Shown here piece by piece: positions 11,596 through 19,379 of a stretch of DNA of 64,000 bases. The notes below the pieces were generated by a model that was not told the DNA's origin, did not search any database, and was given only the letters and a program-made list of their open reading frames with translations. Numbering within the stretch: the stretch's first letter is position 1; each line of letters opens with the position of its first letter. This DNA comes from Sclerotiophoma versabilis (lineage: Eukaryota > Ascomycota > Dothideomycetes > Pleosporales > Didymellaceae), in NCBI GenBank assembly GCA_012274445.1, contig JAAROD010000044.1, forward strand, positions 310,001-374,000, read 5' to 3'. The translations under genes and the position numbers were made by a program.

Positions 11596-11715
11596 TGCTC
11601 GTCAACGAGCATGACACACGTGACTTGCTCGTCAACGAGCATCGTATGTTATCGCTCGTCAACGAGCAACGCTATGTATTTCATTGGACTGACCCTAGTC
11701 GCTCGTCAACGAGCA
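11596..11715 (+). repeat. four copies of a 16-bp palindrome (GCTCG-TCAA-CGAGC core) in the LTR
   Basis: Copies at 11596-11611, 11626-11641, 11653-11668 and 11700-11715 share GCTCGTCAACGAGCA, an inverted repeat with a TCAA loop. They are spaced 30, 27 and 47 bp apart. The first two are each preceded by CACGTGAC. All lie upstream of the TATA box, that is in U3. The same array recurs in the 3' LTR at 18095-18214. They could be binding sites for a regulator or RNA hairpins in the 3' end of the transcript. Confidence 0.85.
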
Positions 11716-11730
11716 TTACCCCATAGCAAG

Positions 11731-11736
11731 TATATA
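11731..11736 (+). promoter_or_regulatory. LTR TATA box
   Basis: TATATA, 29-34 bp upstream of the segment GTGTTCAA (11765-11772), which is the predicted 5' end of the retrotransposon RNA. Confidence 0.5.
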
Positions 11737-11982
11737 GTCAGTAGGAACACAACCCTTATGGTTCGTGTTCAACTTAGTCAATCAAGTTTGTCTTTGGAAT
11801 CTCGACCCCAACTCTCGAGCTAGATAGTCTACTCTATACTACTCATTGTTACCCTCTATTGCCACGGTGTTTCACTAGGCAATAACCCCAACCCTTACGG
11901 ACCTTCCTGTACCAGCGCTCATCCCTGAGAACCAATACGAATAGTGCTTACGAGCTTTGCTTGAAAGTACAACTTCAACACT

Positions 11983-11990
11983 TTGAACAC
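11983..11990 (+). promoter_or_regulatory. primer binding site, probably self-priming
   Basis: TTGAACAC begins two bases after the 5' LTR and is the exact complement of GTGTTCAA at 11765-11772 inside the LTR. That LTR segment lies where transcription should start relative to the TATA box. This is the arrangement known from Tf1/sushi elements, where the RNA's own 5' end primes reverse transcription. A tRNA primer cannot be excluded. Confidence 0.5.
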
Positions 11991-11998
11991 CCCCAAAG

Positions 11999-14140
11999 AT
12001 GAGTACTACCTCAGGATCCCGTGCTACCCCTAGCAACTCCAACGCGTCACGCAACCGCGTCGACGACGACCTCGATATGGACGAAGGATCGAACGGAGAC
12101 ACGACAGCCTCTACGTCCACGAGTGTATACCCAGTAGCTAAGCCCGAGACCTTCGATGGTACTCGTGAGAAACTGGAAGACTGGCTTATCAAGTTCGACC
12201 TCTTCTTCATGTTCCAGGGAGAACGCATCCCTGAGGAGAAACGTGTGACGCTTGTCTCCACGTTCATGAAGGACCGCGCGTTCACGTGGATCAAACCCTT
12301 TATCCAGCGTTACCATGGAGAAGGAACGTCCACCGACATCGACGCATGGATCGAAGACTTCGACCTGTTCAAGGAACAGATACGCCGAGTATTTGGAGTA
12401 CACAACGAACCAACCATCGCACGTCGCGACATCCAACGCATTAAGCAAACCACGTCAGCCGCCGACTATGCTGCCAAGTTTCAGCAGCTAGCCACGTACA
12501 CCGGCTGGGACGACACCGCGTTGACAACGATGTTCCGACAAGGATTGAAACCGCGAGTCAAGGAGGAACTGATGCGGACCGCCGCGTCTACCGACGACTT
12601 TGACTCCCTGGTCAATACGGCAATTGACATTGATGTCAAGCTGTATGAACTACAACAGGAACTGCGGGAGGACCCACGTGCGCGAGCGGCATCCCACACT
12701 ACGCGCCCACCCCCACGCAATCCATGGCGCAACAACCTCAACCGAGGAACCCGCGGAGGAAATCGCTACCAGCCAAACACTGGACGCCGGGTGCACAACA
12801 GCACTAGCAGCGGTTACTACGGACCAGAGGCCATGGACCTGTCCAACATCAACAAGGGACCAGAACCGCGATGGAATCAGAAAAACAAGGGTAGTGATAG
12901 GAAGAACAAGTCCGGTGTGACTTGTTACGGATGTGGCAAGCAAGGCCACTATGCCAAGGACTGTCGATCCAAGAACAAGGTGGTTCGACAACTCAACGTA
13001 CTCACCCGCGAGGACGCGGATGCCGGTGATGAATGGGAAGTTCTCACCGACGACATGGGACGTCTTATGGAAGACCCCGAGACCGGATCCGATGACGATT
13101 ATATCGCACCATCCGATGAGGACATACGGAATGTCCGAAGCCGAGCACCTACACCATACCAAGAGGTGGATGAACAGCAGAAGCATCTACAGGACCTGAA
13201 GGGACGACCATCAACACAGATGGGACAGGCATACGAACGAGGACTAAAAGTGTGCAAGCACAAGCAGCCCACTATGTCTCAGCGACTACGCGACACTGCC
13301 AGACAAGAAGCGGATGGAGGCATTATCTACGCCTCCGACACCGAAGAAAGTTGGTACGACACAGACATGCGTGAATTCAACGAACGTACAGAAGCGGAAT
13401 TAGCACGTCAAGAATTCCGAGACAGCAACGCTACCTTTCAAGAAAACTGTGATCGGATTACCAAAAGTATCGACAAGAGACTACAACAGATGGCACTTCA
13501 AACTCGCGCGGGGCAACGACAGGTCAACAACCTAAGTAAATCCCAACAGGATTGGTGGAAACACGATTTCGACAAACTCAGTGCTGGCAACCACGCCACA
13601 CAACGGGAGCTCGAGCGACAAGTGAAAAACGACCGAAGCAGGAACGAGCCTGACTTCGACAGGAAGCCAGCGTTGCTTCTGAACCCACGACCAGAGTACG
13701 CCTTGGACCACCGGAATCCAAATCATGGAAAACTATCATGGACAGCGTGCGTATACAACGCCTGTCGCATACATGAATCAGAAAAACTAGGAAAGGGATG
13801 GTTCCCGACTCCTAGCACCACATGCAGGAGACAATGGTACGATTGCAAGAACGACATGTGCGAGATGCACCTCTGGGACAAGCGTTCCGAGCTACATTTC
13901 CCGGGCACAGATGATCATCAAGCAATCGTATGCATGCAATTGGTTATTAACGGCTCCTGCTACAATCTACATTGGCAGCGTTGCCTCAACCCAAACTGCA
14001 AGCTGCACGAAGGTAGCAAGATCATCCATGGATTCGGTGATGAGGAGACTTTTTTAGGCAAGCGCCAAAAGAGTGCTCCGCCGAGCGATCCCTTAACGCT
14101 ATCGGGGACGGCTCGCTCATCAGACTGCCCATCAAGTTAA
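11999..14140 (+). CDS. gag: retrotransposon Gag with long C-terminal Cys/His extension
   Basis: 713 residues from the first ATG after the leader. Residues ~45-215 have the capsid-type retrotransposon gag pattern (KPETFDGTREKLEDWLIKFDLFF .. FTWIKPF .. YAAKFQQLA). A CCHC zinc knuckle with ligands Cys309, Cys312, His317 and Cys322 (CYGCGKQGHYAKDC) follows a basic Arg/Asn-rich stretch and should bind RNA. The next ~350 residues are unusual: an acidic, glutamine-rich region and three matching CX4CX2H motifs at 584-592, 616-624 and 662-670, possibly extra metal-binding modules. The frame ends with TAA at 14138-14140, 94 bases after the -1 frame becomes open. Gag packages the element RNA into cytoplasmic particles. 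No disabling lesion is visible. Confidence 0.93.
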   Translation: MSTTSGSRATPSNSNASRNRVDDDLDMDEGSNGDTTASTSTSVYPVAKPETFDGTREKLEDWLIKFDLFFMFQGERIPEEKRVTLVSTFMKDRAFTWIKPFIQRYHGEGTSTDIDAWIEDFDLFKEQIRRVFGVHNEPTIARRDIQRIKQTTSAADYAAKFQQLATYTGWDDTALTTMFRQGLKPRVKEELMRTAASTDDFDSLVNTAIDIDVKLYELQQELREDPRARAASHTTRPPPRNPWRNNLNRGTRGGNRYQPNTGRRVHNSTSSGYYGPEAMDLSNINKGPEPRWNQKNKGSDRKNKSGVTCYGCGKQGHYAKDCRSKNKVVRQLNVLTREDADAGDEWEVLTDDMGRLMEDPETGSDDDYIAPSDEDIRNVRSRAPTPYQEVDEQQKHLQDLKGRPSTQMGQAYERGLKVCKHKQPTMSQRLRDTARQEADGGIIYASDTEESWYDTDMREFNERTEAELARQEFRDSNATFQENCDRITKSIDKRLQQMALQTRAGQRQVNNLSKSQQDWWKHDFDKLSAGNHATQRELERQVKNDRSRNEPDFDRKPALLLNPRPEYALDHRNPNHGKLSWTACVYNACRIHESEKLGKGWFPTPSTTCRRQWYDCKNDMCEMHLWDKRSELHFPGTDDHQAIVCMQLVINGSCYNLHWQRCLNPNCKLHEGSKIIHGFGDEETFLGKRQKSAPPSDPLTLSGTARSSDCPSS
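14050..14056 (+). promoter_or_regulatory. -1 ribosomal frameshift site T TTT TTA
   Basis: In the Gag frame the bases read ACT TTT TTA GGC (Thr-Phe-Leu-Gly), giving the canonical X XXY YYZ heptamer U UUU UUA. The -1 frame opens only after TGA at 14041-14043 and Gag stops at 14138, so any shift must fall in this ~94-base window, where the heptamer sits. A possible downstream stem is GAGCGA (14083-14088) with TCGCTC (14113-14118). Confidence 0.75.
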
Positions 14141-17100
14141 ATGGAGTAGTATTATCGGCACTCTTGGACTCGGGAGCACAGGCGAACTACATATCCCAGA
14201 CAGCAATGTACCGAGCAGGTCTCGTACCACGCACAAAGGAACACGCCTATTCGCTCCGAGTAGCCAACGGAGAATCAATGCCGGAAGAGCCGTATATCAT
14301 GTACGAAGTGATAGCGGCCCCTCTAGAGATACAGGGACACCACGAGGAACTAACCCTAGACGTCTTCGCAAAGGCCACGCACGACGTCATACTAGGACTT
14401 CCCTGGTTACGGAAGCACAATCCAGAGATAGACTGGACATGGGAAAGACTTTCGTTGAGACGATGCAAATGCGGCACCAATGCATCGAAGCCCACGCAGC
14501 GCGCGCCGCGACTGGTGGATGAGAAGGAGATTAACAACGTCTCTTCGACACATAAGACGCGCCAAGATAGAGCGGTCGACCGTGTGGACAAAGAAAGCCC
14601 CTCCACGACGGTTAAGGAGAACAAGAGTGCACCTCCTGGCATACCAGATGTGTATAGACAGTACGCCTGGATGTTTAAAGAAGAGTTATCCGCAAAAGCG
14701 CTACCCAAGCATCAACCTTGGGATTGTGAGATTAAACTCGAGGAAGGGAAAGAACCACCCTTCGGGCCCATATACCAGTTATCCGAGAAGGAGCTCGAGA
14801 TACTACGCGAGTACATCAAGGAGAACCTCGCGAAAGGATTCATTAGGAAATCCGAATCCCCGGCGGGATTCCCCATTCTATTCGTACCAAAGAAAGACGG
14901 CAAGCTGAGGCTTTGCGTCGACTACCGGAAGTTGAACGATATCACCATCAAGAATCGTTATCCGCTACCCAACATATCCGAGTTACAGGACCGGCTATCA
15001 GGAGCGAAGTTCTTCACCGCACTCGACTTACGCGGAGCGTACAACCTCATACGCATGAAGAAAGGCGAAGAATGGAAGACGGCGTTTAGAACCCGTTATG
15101 GTCACTACGAGTATACGGTCATGCCATTTGGGCTAACCAATGCACCAGCAGTATGTCAGGCACTAATCAACAATGTGCTGCGAGCACACCTGGACATCAC
15201 AGTGGTAGCATATCTCGATGACATCCTAGTGTACAGCAAGACACTAGAAGAACACAAGGTCCATGTGCGACAAGTGTTAGAATGCTTAGCAACCGCAGAC
15301 CTTAGGCTAAAGCCAGAAAAGTGCGAATGGCACAAGGAAGAAGTGGAGTTCCTTGGCTATGTCGTAGGAAGATATGGAGTCAAGATGAGCGAAAAGAAAA
15401 TCCAGGTTGTAAAGGATTGGCCGACACCCACTACAGTCAAGGGAATTCAAGAATTCCTTGGGTTCGTCAACTTCAACCGACGCTTTATCAAGGACTACTC
15501 CATGAAGGCCTTACCGCTCACGAGACTTACGCGGAAGGATACACCCTTCAAGTGGGAACAAGCGCAAGAGGACGCTTTCCAAGCGCTCAAGCAAGCATGC
15601 GTAGAGCCCCCCACACTAATCGCATTCAGGAGCGGCGAACCCGCACGCCTTGAAACGGATGCCTCGGGTTTAGCATTAGGAGCATGCATTACTCAAGAAC
15701 GAGACGGTCAATGGCACCCGATTGCCTACCACTCAAGGAAGTTCACGGCACCGGAAGAACGATATGACGTACACGACAAAGAGCTCATGGCCATTGTCGA
15801 TGCACTACAGCATTGGAGAGTATACGCAGAAAGCTGCTCAGAACTCACCATCTACACAGATCACAAGAACTTGGTACACTTCACCACTACTAAGGTTCTG
15901 AACCGACGACAAGTGCGCTGGTCAGAAATGCTTGGTCAGTACAAGTTCAAGATCCTGTATACGCCAGGAAAAGAAAACGGTAGAGCAGACGCGCTCAGCC
16001 GACGCCACGATCTCGCAGGCGAAAAAACAATCAACAAGTTCGCCATTCTCGGGGTTAACAAGGACGGGACATTGGGACCATCTCAGCAGCTCAATTTAGT
16101 GATGCAAGTTCAGCAGGAACAACGCATCCCGGAGCAAGTACCAGAAGAACTTCAGGAGGAAGTTATCTCAAGACATCATGACGATGCGCTACACGGACAC
16201 CCTGGTATTACTCGCACCATGGAACTCATCAAGCGACACTATGAGTTTTCCAACATGAAGGACAAGGTCACCAAGTTCATCAGGAACTGCGTGCAGTGCC
16301 AACAGAACAAACATAGCACACACGCCAAGTATGGGGAAGCACAAGCAATGGAACCACCAACGGCACCATGGACGAACATCACAATGGATTTCGTCACACA
16401 GCTACCACCCTCCAAGGACCCTGTCACAGGATACACCTACGACTCAATCTTCGTCGTAGTAGATAGATTCACCAAGTACGCTGAAATGATACCATTCAGA
16501 CACAGCTACACTGCGCAACAGCTAGCTACGGTATTCATCGATCGGATCATTCGCTACCACGGAATGCCCGAGTCAATCATCAGCGACAGAGATAAGCTTT
16601 TCACGTCAAACTATTGGACCACGATGCTTGCCGCATTGGGTACCAAGAAAAAGCTATCTACAGCCTATCATCCGCAGACGGATGGACAGACAGAAAGAAC
16701 GAATCAGACCATGGAAACATACCTTCGGATCTACAGCAACCAGGAACAAGACAACTGGGTTTCGCTATTACCCATGGCACAGATTGCATACAACAACAAG
16801 TTATCGGAAGCAACGGGCACGACGCCGTTCTTCGCGAACCACGGGAGACACCCAAATCTCTTTACTCGATCTCACGATTGCCCTATTCAGACGGAATCAG
16901 CAATAGCCTCAGCAGTTAGACTGAAGGAAGTACACCGGAAATCACTCGAAAACATCGCACGAGCTCAGGGACGAGCCATTTCATATGTCAATCAGAAACG
17001 AAAAATAGCACCTCAGCTAAAGGAGGGGGATAAAGTCTATCTCCTCACAAAAAATCTCAGAACACGAAGAGCAACGAAAAAGCTGGACAAGGTCAAGGTC

Positions 17101-17436
17101 GGACCATTTTTCATTTCTAAGCAAATCAGCCCAGTCAACTATCGACTTGAGCTACCCAAGGATGCAAAGATCCATCCAGTGTTCCACATCTCGCTGTTGG
17201 AACCTGCCGACCCAAGAACGCCAATCCAGAAAGACTTCCACTACCAAGCCGACGGCAACGATGAATGGGAAGTCGAAAAAATAGTAACACATCGGAGAAC
17301 CAAGAAGGGTATTCGATACCTAGTCAAATGGTTAGGTTACCCGGAATCAGAAAACACATGGGAACCTCCAACGCACCTCACGAACTGCCACCAATTGGTA
17401 CAGAAGTACCATGGTTCGCAACAGACTCCTCGATAA
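14056..17436 (+). CDS. pol: retrotransposon Pol: protease, RT, RNase H, integrase, chromodomain
   Basis: 1,126 residues if entered by the -1 shift at 14056; no ATG is needed. The aspartic protease has LLDSGAQANYIS (DSG at 14167-14175). Reverse transcriptase has LCVDYRKLND and the catalytic YLDD at 15211-15222. RNase H begins at ETDASG near 15655. Integrase has the zinc-binding HHCC region at about 16170-16310 and the triad Asp (16387), Asp (16585) and Glu (16693); the last two are separated by exactly 35 residues. The C-terminus (about 17260-17415, WEVEKIV .. YLVKWLGYPESENTWEP) is a chromodomain, which in related elements directs insertion to marked chromatin. All catalytic residues are intact. 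The last 59 bases overlap the antisense ORF. Confidence 0.95.
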   Translation, partial: RQAPKECSAERSLNAIGDGSLIRLPIKLNGVVLSALLDSGAQANYISQTAMYRAGLVPRTKEHAYSLRVANGESMPEEPYIMYEVIAAPLEIQGHHEELTLDVFAKATHDVILGLPWLRKHNPEIDWTWERLSLRRCKCGTNASKPTQRAPRLVDEKEINNVSSTHKTRQDRAVDRVDKESPSTTVKENKSAPPGIPDVYRQYAWMFKEELSAKALPKHQPWDCEIKLEEGKEPPFGPIYQLSEKELEILREYIKENLAKGFIRKSESPAGFPILFVPKKDGKLRLCVDYRKLNDITIKNRYPLPNISELQDRLSGAKFFTALDLRGAYNLIRMKKGEEWKTAFRTRYGHYEYTVMPFGLTNAPAVCQALINNVLRAHLDITVVAYLDDILVYSKTLEEHKVHVRQVLECLATADLRLKPEKCEWHKEEVEFLGYVVGRYGVKMSEKKIQVVKDWPTPTTVKGIQEFLGFVNFNRRFIKDYSMKALPLTRLTRKDTPFKWEQAQEDAFQALKQACVEPPTLIAFRSGEPARLETDASGLALGACITQERDGQWHPIAYHSRKFTAPEERYDVHDKELMAIVDALQHWRVYAESCSELTIYTDHKNLVHFTTTKVLNRRQVRWSEMLGQYKFKILYTPGKENGRADALSRRHDLAGEKTINKFAILGVNKDGTLGPSQQLNLVMQVQQEQRIPEQVPEELQEEVISRHHDDALHGHPGITRTMELIKRHYEFSNMKDKVTKFIRNCVQCQQNKHSTHAKYGEAQAMEPPTAPWTNITMDFVTQLPPSKDPVTGYTYDSIFVVVDRFTKYAEMIPFRHSYTAQQLATVFIDRIIRYHGMPESIISDRDKLFTSNYWTTMLAALGTKKKLSTAYHPQTDGQTERTNQTMETYLRIYSNQEQDNWVSLLPMAQIAYNNKLSEATGTTPFFANHGRHPNLFTRSHDCPIQTESAIASAVRLKEVHRKSLENIARAQGRAISYVNQKRKIAPQLKEGDKVYLLTKNLRTRRATKKLDKVKVGPFFISKQISPVNYRLELPKDAKIHPVFHISLLEPADPRTPIQKDFHYQADGNDEWEVEKIVTHRRTKKGIRYLVKWLGYPESENTWEPPTHLTNCHQLVQKYHGSQQTPR

Positions 17437-17878
17437 GCCCGAGAGCAGCCCAGGTCGCAGGCGAGGCACACATGCCTATCGACGCCGCCGGACAATCCAT
17501 CTCCTCGGCAAAATCCAGTTCTCCCGATTCGGCCATTTCATTCGCCATACACAGCGCCTTTTGCCGCGCGCGATTCTCAGCTTGTTTCAGAATCTTCTTA
17601 TTTCGCAACAACCGCGCAATAACGGTTGCCAACAAGGTTTCATCTTCTTCCACCTTCTTTTCATACTCTTCGCGAGTACGATCCAGCGACTCCCACGACA
17701 TGTTGACACAAGGCTTCCCAGCCTTTGTGCACTCAGCACACTTCAGACGCTTTGTAGCGTTCGGCATGATGTAGCACTCGTGGCCTTCGAAGAAACAACG
17801 GTTGCAGGGGACTTCGGCGGGAGTATTAGCTCGACGAATTTCTAGACCAAGTCGAAGGTTGCGGGTGTGAGAAGACAT
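17378..17878 (-). CDS. antisense ORF in the retrotransposon: Zn2Cys6-like domain plus coiled coil
   Basis: 166 residues from the ATG at 17878; the frame is open further upstream, into the 3' LTR, to 18088. The cysteine spacing is CX2CX6CX11CX2CX6C (CNRCFFEGHEC .. KCAECTKAGKPC), which fits the fungal Zn(II)2Cys6 DNA-binding cluster. It is followed by a charged, probably coiled-coil segment (REEYEKKVEEDETLLATVIARL .. AENRARQKALCM) and an acidic tail. It fills almost the whole ~540-bp gap between the Pol stop and the 3' LTR, and overlaps the end of Pol. Transcription would have to start in or beyond the 3' LTR on the minus strand. It may be an element-encoded regulator or a captured host domain. 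Similar Cys-rich short proteins are, from memory, found repeatedly in Pleosporales genomes. Confidence 0.65.
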   Translation of the reverse strand: MSSHTRNLRLGLEIRRANTPAEVPCNRCFFEGHECYIMPNATKRLKCAECTKAGKPCVNMSWESLDRTREEYEKKVEEDETLLATVIARLLRNKKILKQAENRARQKALCMANEMAESGELDFAEEMDCPAASIGMCASPATWAALGLIEESVANHGTSVPIGGSS

Positions 17879-17962
17879 CTCGACATACCGGTCACCAGAT
17901 GCGGGGACAAGCTCGGTTTTATGTAAGCCCGGATTCCAGTCACGTGGTTTGAGGACAAACCC

Positions 17963-17977
17963 AAAGGAGGAGGAGGA
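17963..17977 (+). promoter_or_regulatory. polypurine tract
   Basis: AAAGGAGGAGGAGGA lies three bases before the 3' LTR at 17981, the expected place for plus-strand priming. Confidence 0.8.
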
Positions 17978-17980
17978 TAG

Positions 17981-18479
17981 TGTTACGATCCTGTGCGGAC
18001 GAAGCGGCACAGTGATTAAGTAGCCAACCACAGCCCTCACCCATGAACCAGGGGCGGAGTCAGGAAGGATCTCCCTTTGTACGGTCACGTGACATGCTCG
18101 TCAACGAGCATGACACACGTGACTTGCTCGTCAACGAGCATCGTATGTTATCGCTCGTCAACGAGCAACGCTATGTATTTCATTGGACTGACCCTAGTCG
18201 CTCGTCAACGAGCATTACCCCATAGCAAGTATATAGTCAGTAGGAACACAACCCTTATGGTTCGTGTTCAACTTAGTCAATCAAGTTTGTCTTTGGAATC
18301 TCGACCCCAACTCTCGAGCTAGATAGTCTACTCTATACTACTCATTGTTACCCTCTATTGCCACGGTGTTTCACTAGGCAATAACCCCAACCCTTACGGA
18401 CCTTCCTGTACCAGCGCTCATCCCTGAGAACCAATACGAATAGTGCTTACGAGCTTTGCTTGAAAGTACAACTTCAACA
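17981..18479 (+). repeat. 3' long terminal repeat
   Basis: 499 bp, without visible difference from 11482-11980, including the four palindromes. It ends CTTCAACA and is followed by the CGTTG target duplication. Confidence 0.95.
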
Positions 18480-18518
18480 CGTTGGTTGAATCCGATCGTT
18501 GGGTGCACGGATACGGTA

Positions 18519-19379
18519 CATCTTTCACTTTCCCTGGATTAACGCTCACCAGTACGCCAAGATACTAGCTGTGTGATGCCGATATCATTGGGGTGGCTTA
18601 CATTTTGTGTTACAACCAAAAAAAGGGCGTAGATTGCTAAACAGTGCACAGCATGCGACGCGCTTCAAGTAGAGGGATGTGTACTAAACAAGCATGAGTT
18701 CATGATCTCTGCCACTTAAACAGTGGATGGCGAACAGGCTTCTTAGGGAAGAAGAAGAAATCCATTGAAAGCGCGCCCGCATCTACGGCAATGAGGCTTA
18801 GTAAAGTCGTCATGGGCTGTCGCGCCAGTCAGATTCTCTGTACTATACTAACAAGTTGCCATGTTTCTATGACCTCGTATTCTCGTAGAGAACTCCGGAT
18901 TACGAAAAACCTTCCCTGAAAGTCGTCTAGCGGAACTATTCATTTATCAGCGGACTGTCTGCTCAAACCTACCTATTCACTAGGCCAGTAAGCTCGCAGC
19001 AAGGGACCTTTAAGAAGTTCGAGACACAGCATGATGGCACTGGATGCAACATCCTGCTCCTGAAGAGCGCCTCAGGTGAAGCTCCGTTATCTCAGTACCT
19101 AGCTCCTATGAACATATACGTGGAATAAGCTGCATGCTTTACCCCTGCTCTGAGCTGATAGGTATAAGTCTGTTTATAAGACGGGTCCGTGAGAACTGGA
19201 CGTAATAGCGAAAGACACTGTCGACCCTTACTATACGCGCGAGGTAACATAATGTTGAAGGAAAAGAAGGCTAGTTCCGTGACCTTTCGCCCAGTTACAT
19301 CCGCAACAAGCTATTACGTGATCCGAAGAGCGTATTGAGGAATCAGGTGAGGTCTAGGATAGGCTCTTCCTTATCACTG
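18519..19379. other. intergenic, no supported gene
   Basis: No ORF of note on either strand between the fold-back element and the transposase remnant. Stop codons are dense in all frames. Confidence 0.5.

Larger units (their letters stand above)
11482..11980 (+). repeat. 5' long terminal repeat
   Basis: 499 bp, same as 17981-18479. Contains four hairpin palindromes (11596-11715), two CACGTG E-box-like sites upstream of the first two, and TATATA at 11731-11736. Confidence 0.95.
11482..18479 (+). mobile_element. complete Ty3/gypsy chromovirus-type LTR retrotransposon
   Basis: 6,998 bp bounded by two 499-bp LTRs that begin TGTTACG and end CTTCAACA (TG..CA) and show no difference on inspection. 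The 5-bp target duplication CGTTG is at 11477-11481 and 18480-18484. Internal order is primer site, Gag, then Pol in the -1 frame (protease, reverse transcriptase, RNase H, integrase, chromodomain), an antisense ORF, and a purine-rich tract just before the 3' LTR. Both main ORFs are open from end to end. Identical LTRs and open frames indicate a very recent, possibly still active copy. Pol order with integrase after RNase H and a C-terminal chromodomain places it among the chromoviruses. Confidence 0.96.
10812..18518. mobile_element. AT-rich fold-back/MITE-like element (about 700 bp) split by an LTR retrotransposon
   Basis: Left arm 10814-11103 is the reverse complement of 11224-11481 continued by 18485-18516, about 290 bp per arm with few mismatches. 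The termini read CCGTATCCGTGCACCC and are flanked by TA on both sides (10812-10813 and 18517-18518), as expected for Tc1/mariner-type insertion. The outer ~45 bp of each arm has normal composition and the inner part is extremely AT-rich. Removing the retrotransposon and one CGTTG copy reconnects the right arm exactly, so the fold-back element was there first. It has no coding capacity and is probably a non-autonomous derivative. Confidence 0.85.

Noticed and set aside
11596..11715. CRISPR-like array
   Set aside because: Four palindromic repeats with irregular short spacers within an LTR of a eukaryotic genome; no Cas genes.
11544..11823. Short ORFs repeated in both LTRs (also 18043-18322)
   Set aside because: Open frames produced by the palindrome repeats in the LTR; no independent support.
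12047..13186. Antisense ORFs under gag (12047-12448, 12650-13186)
   Set aside because: No motif and poor composition; explained by codon bias of the gag strand, unlike the Cys-patterned ORF at 17378-17878.
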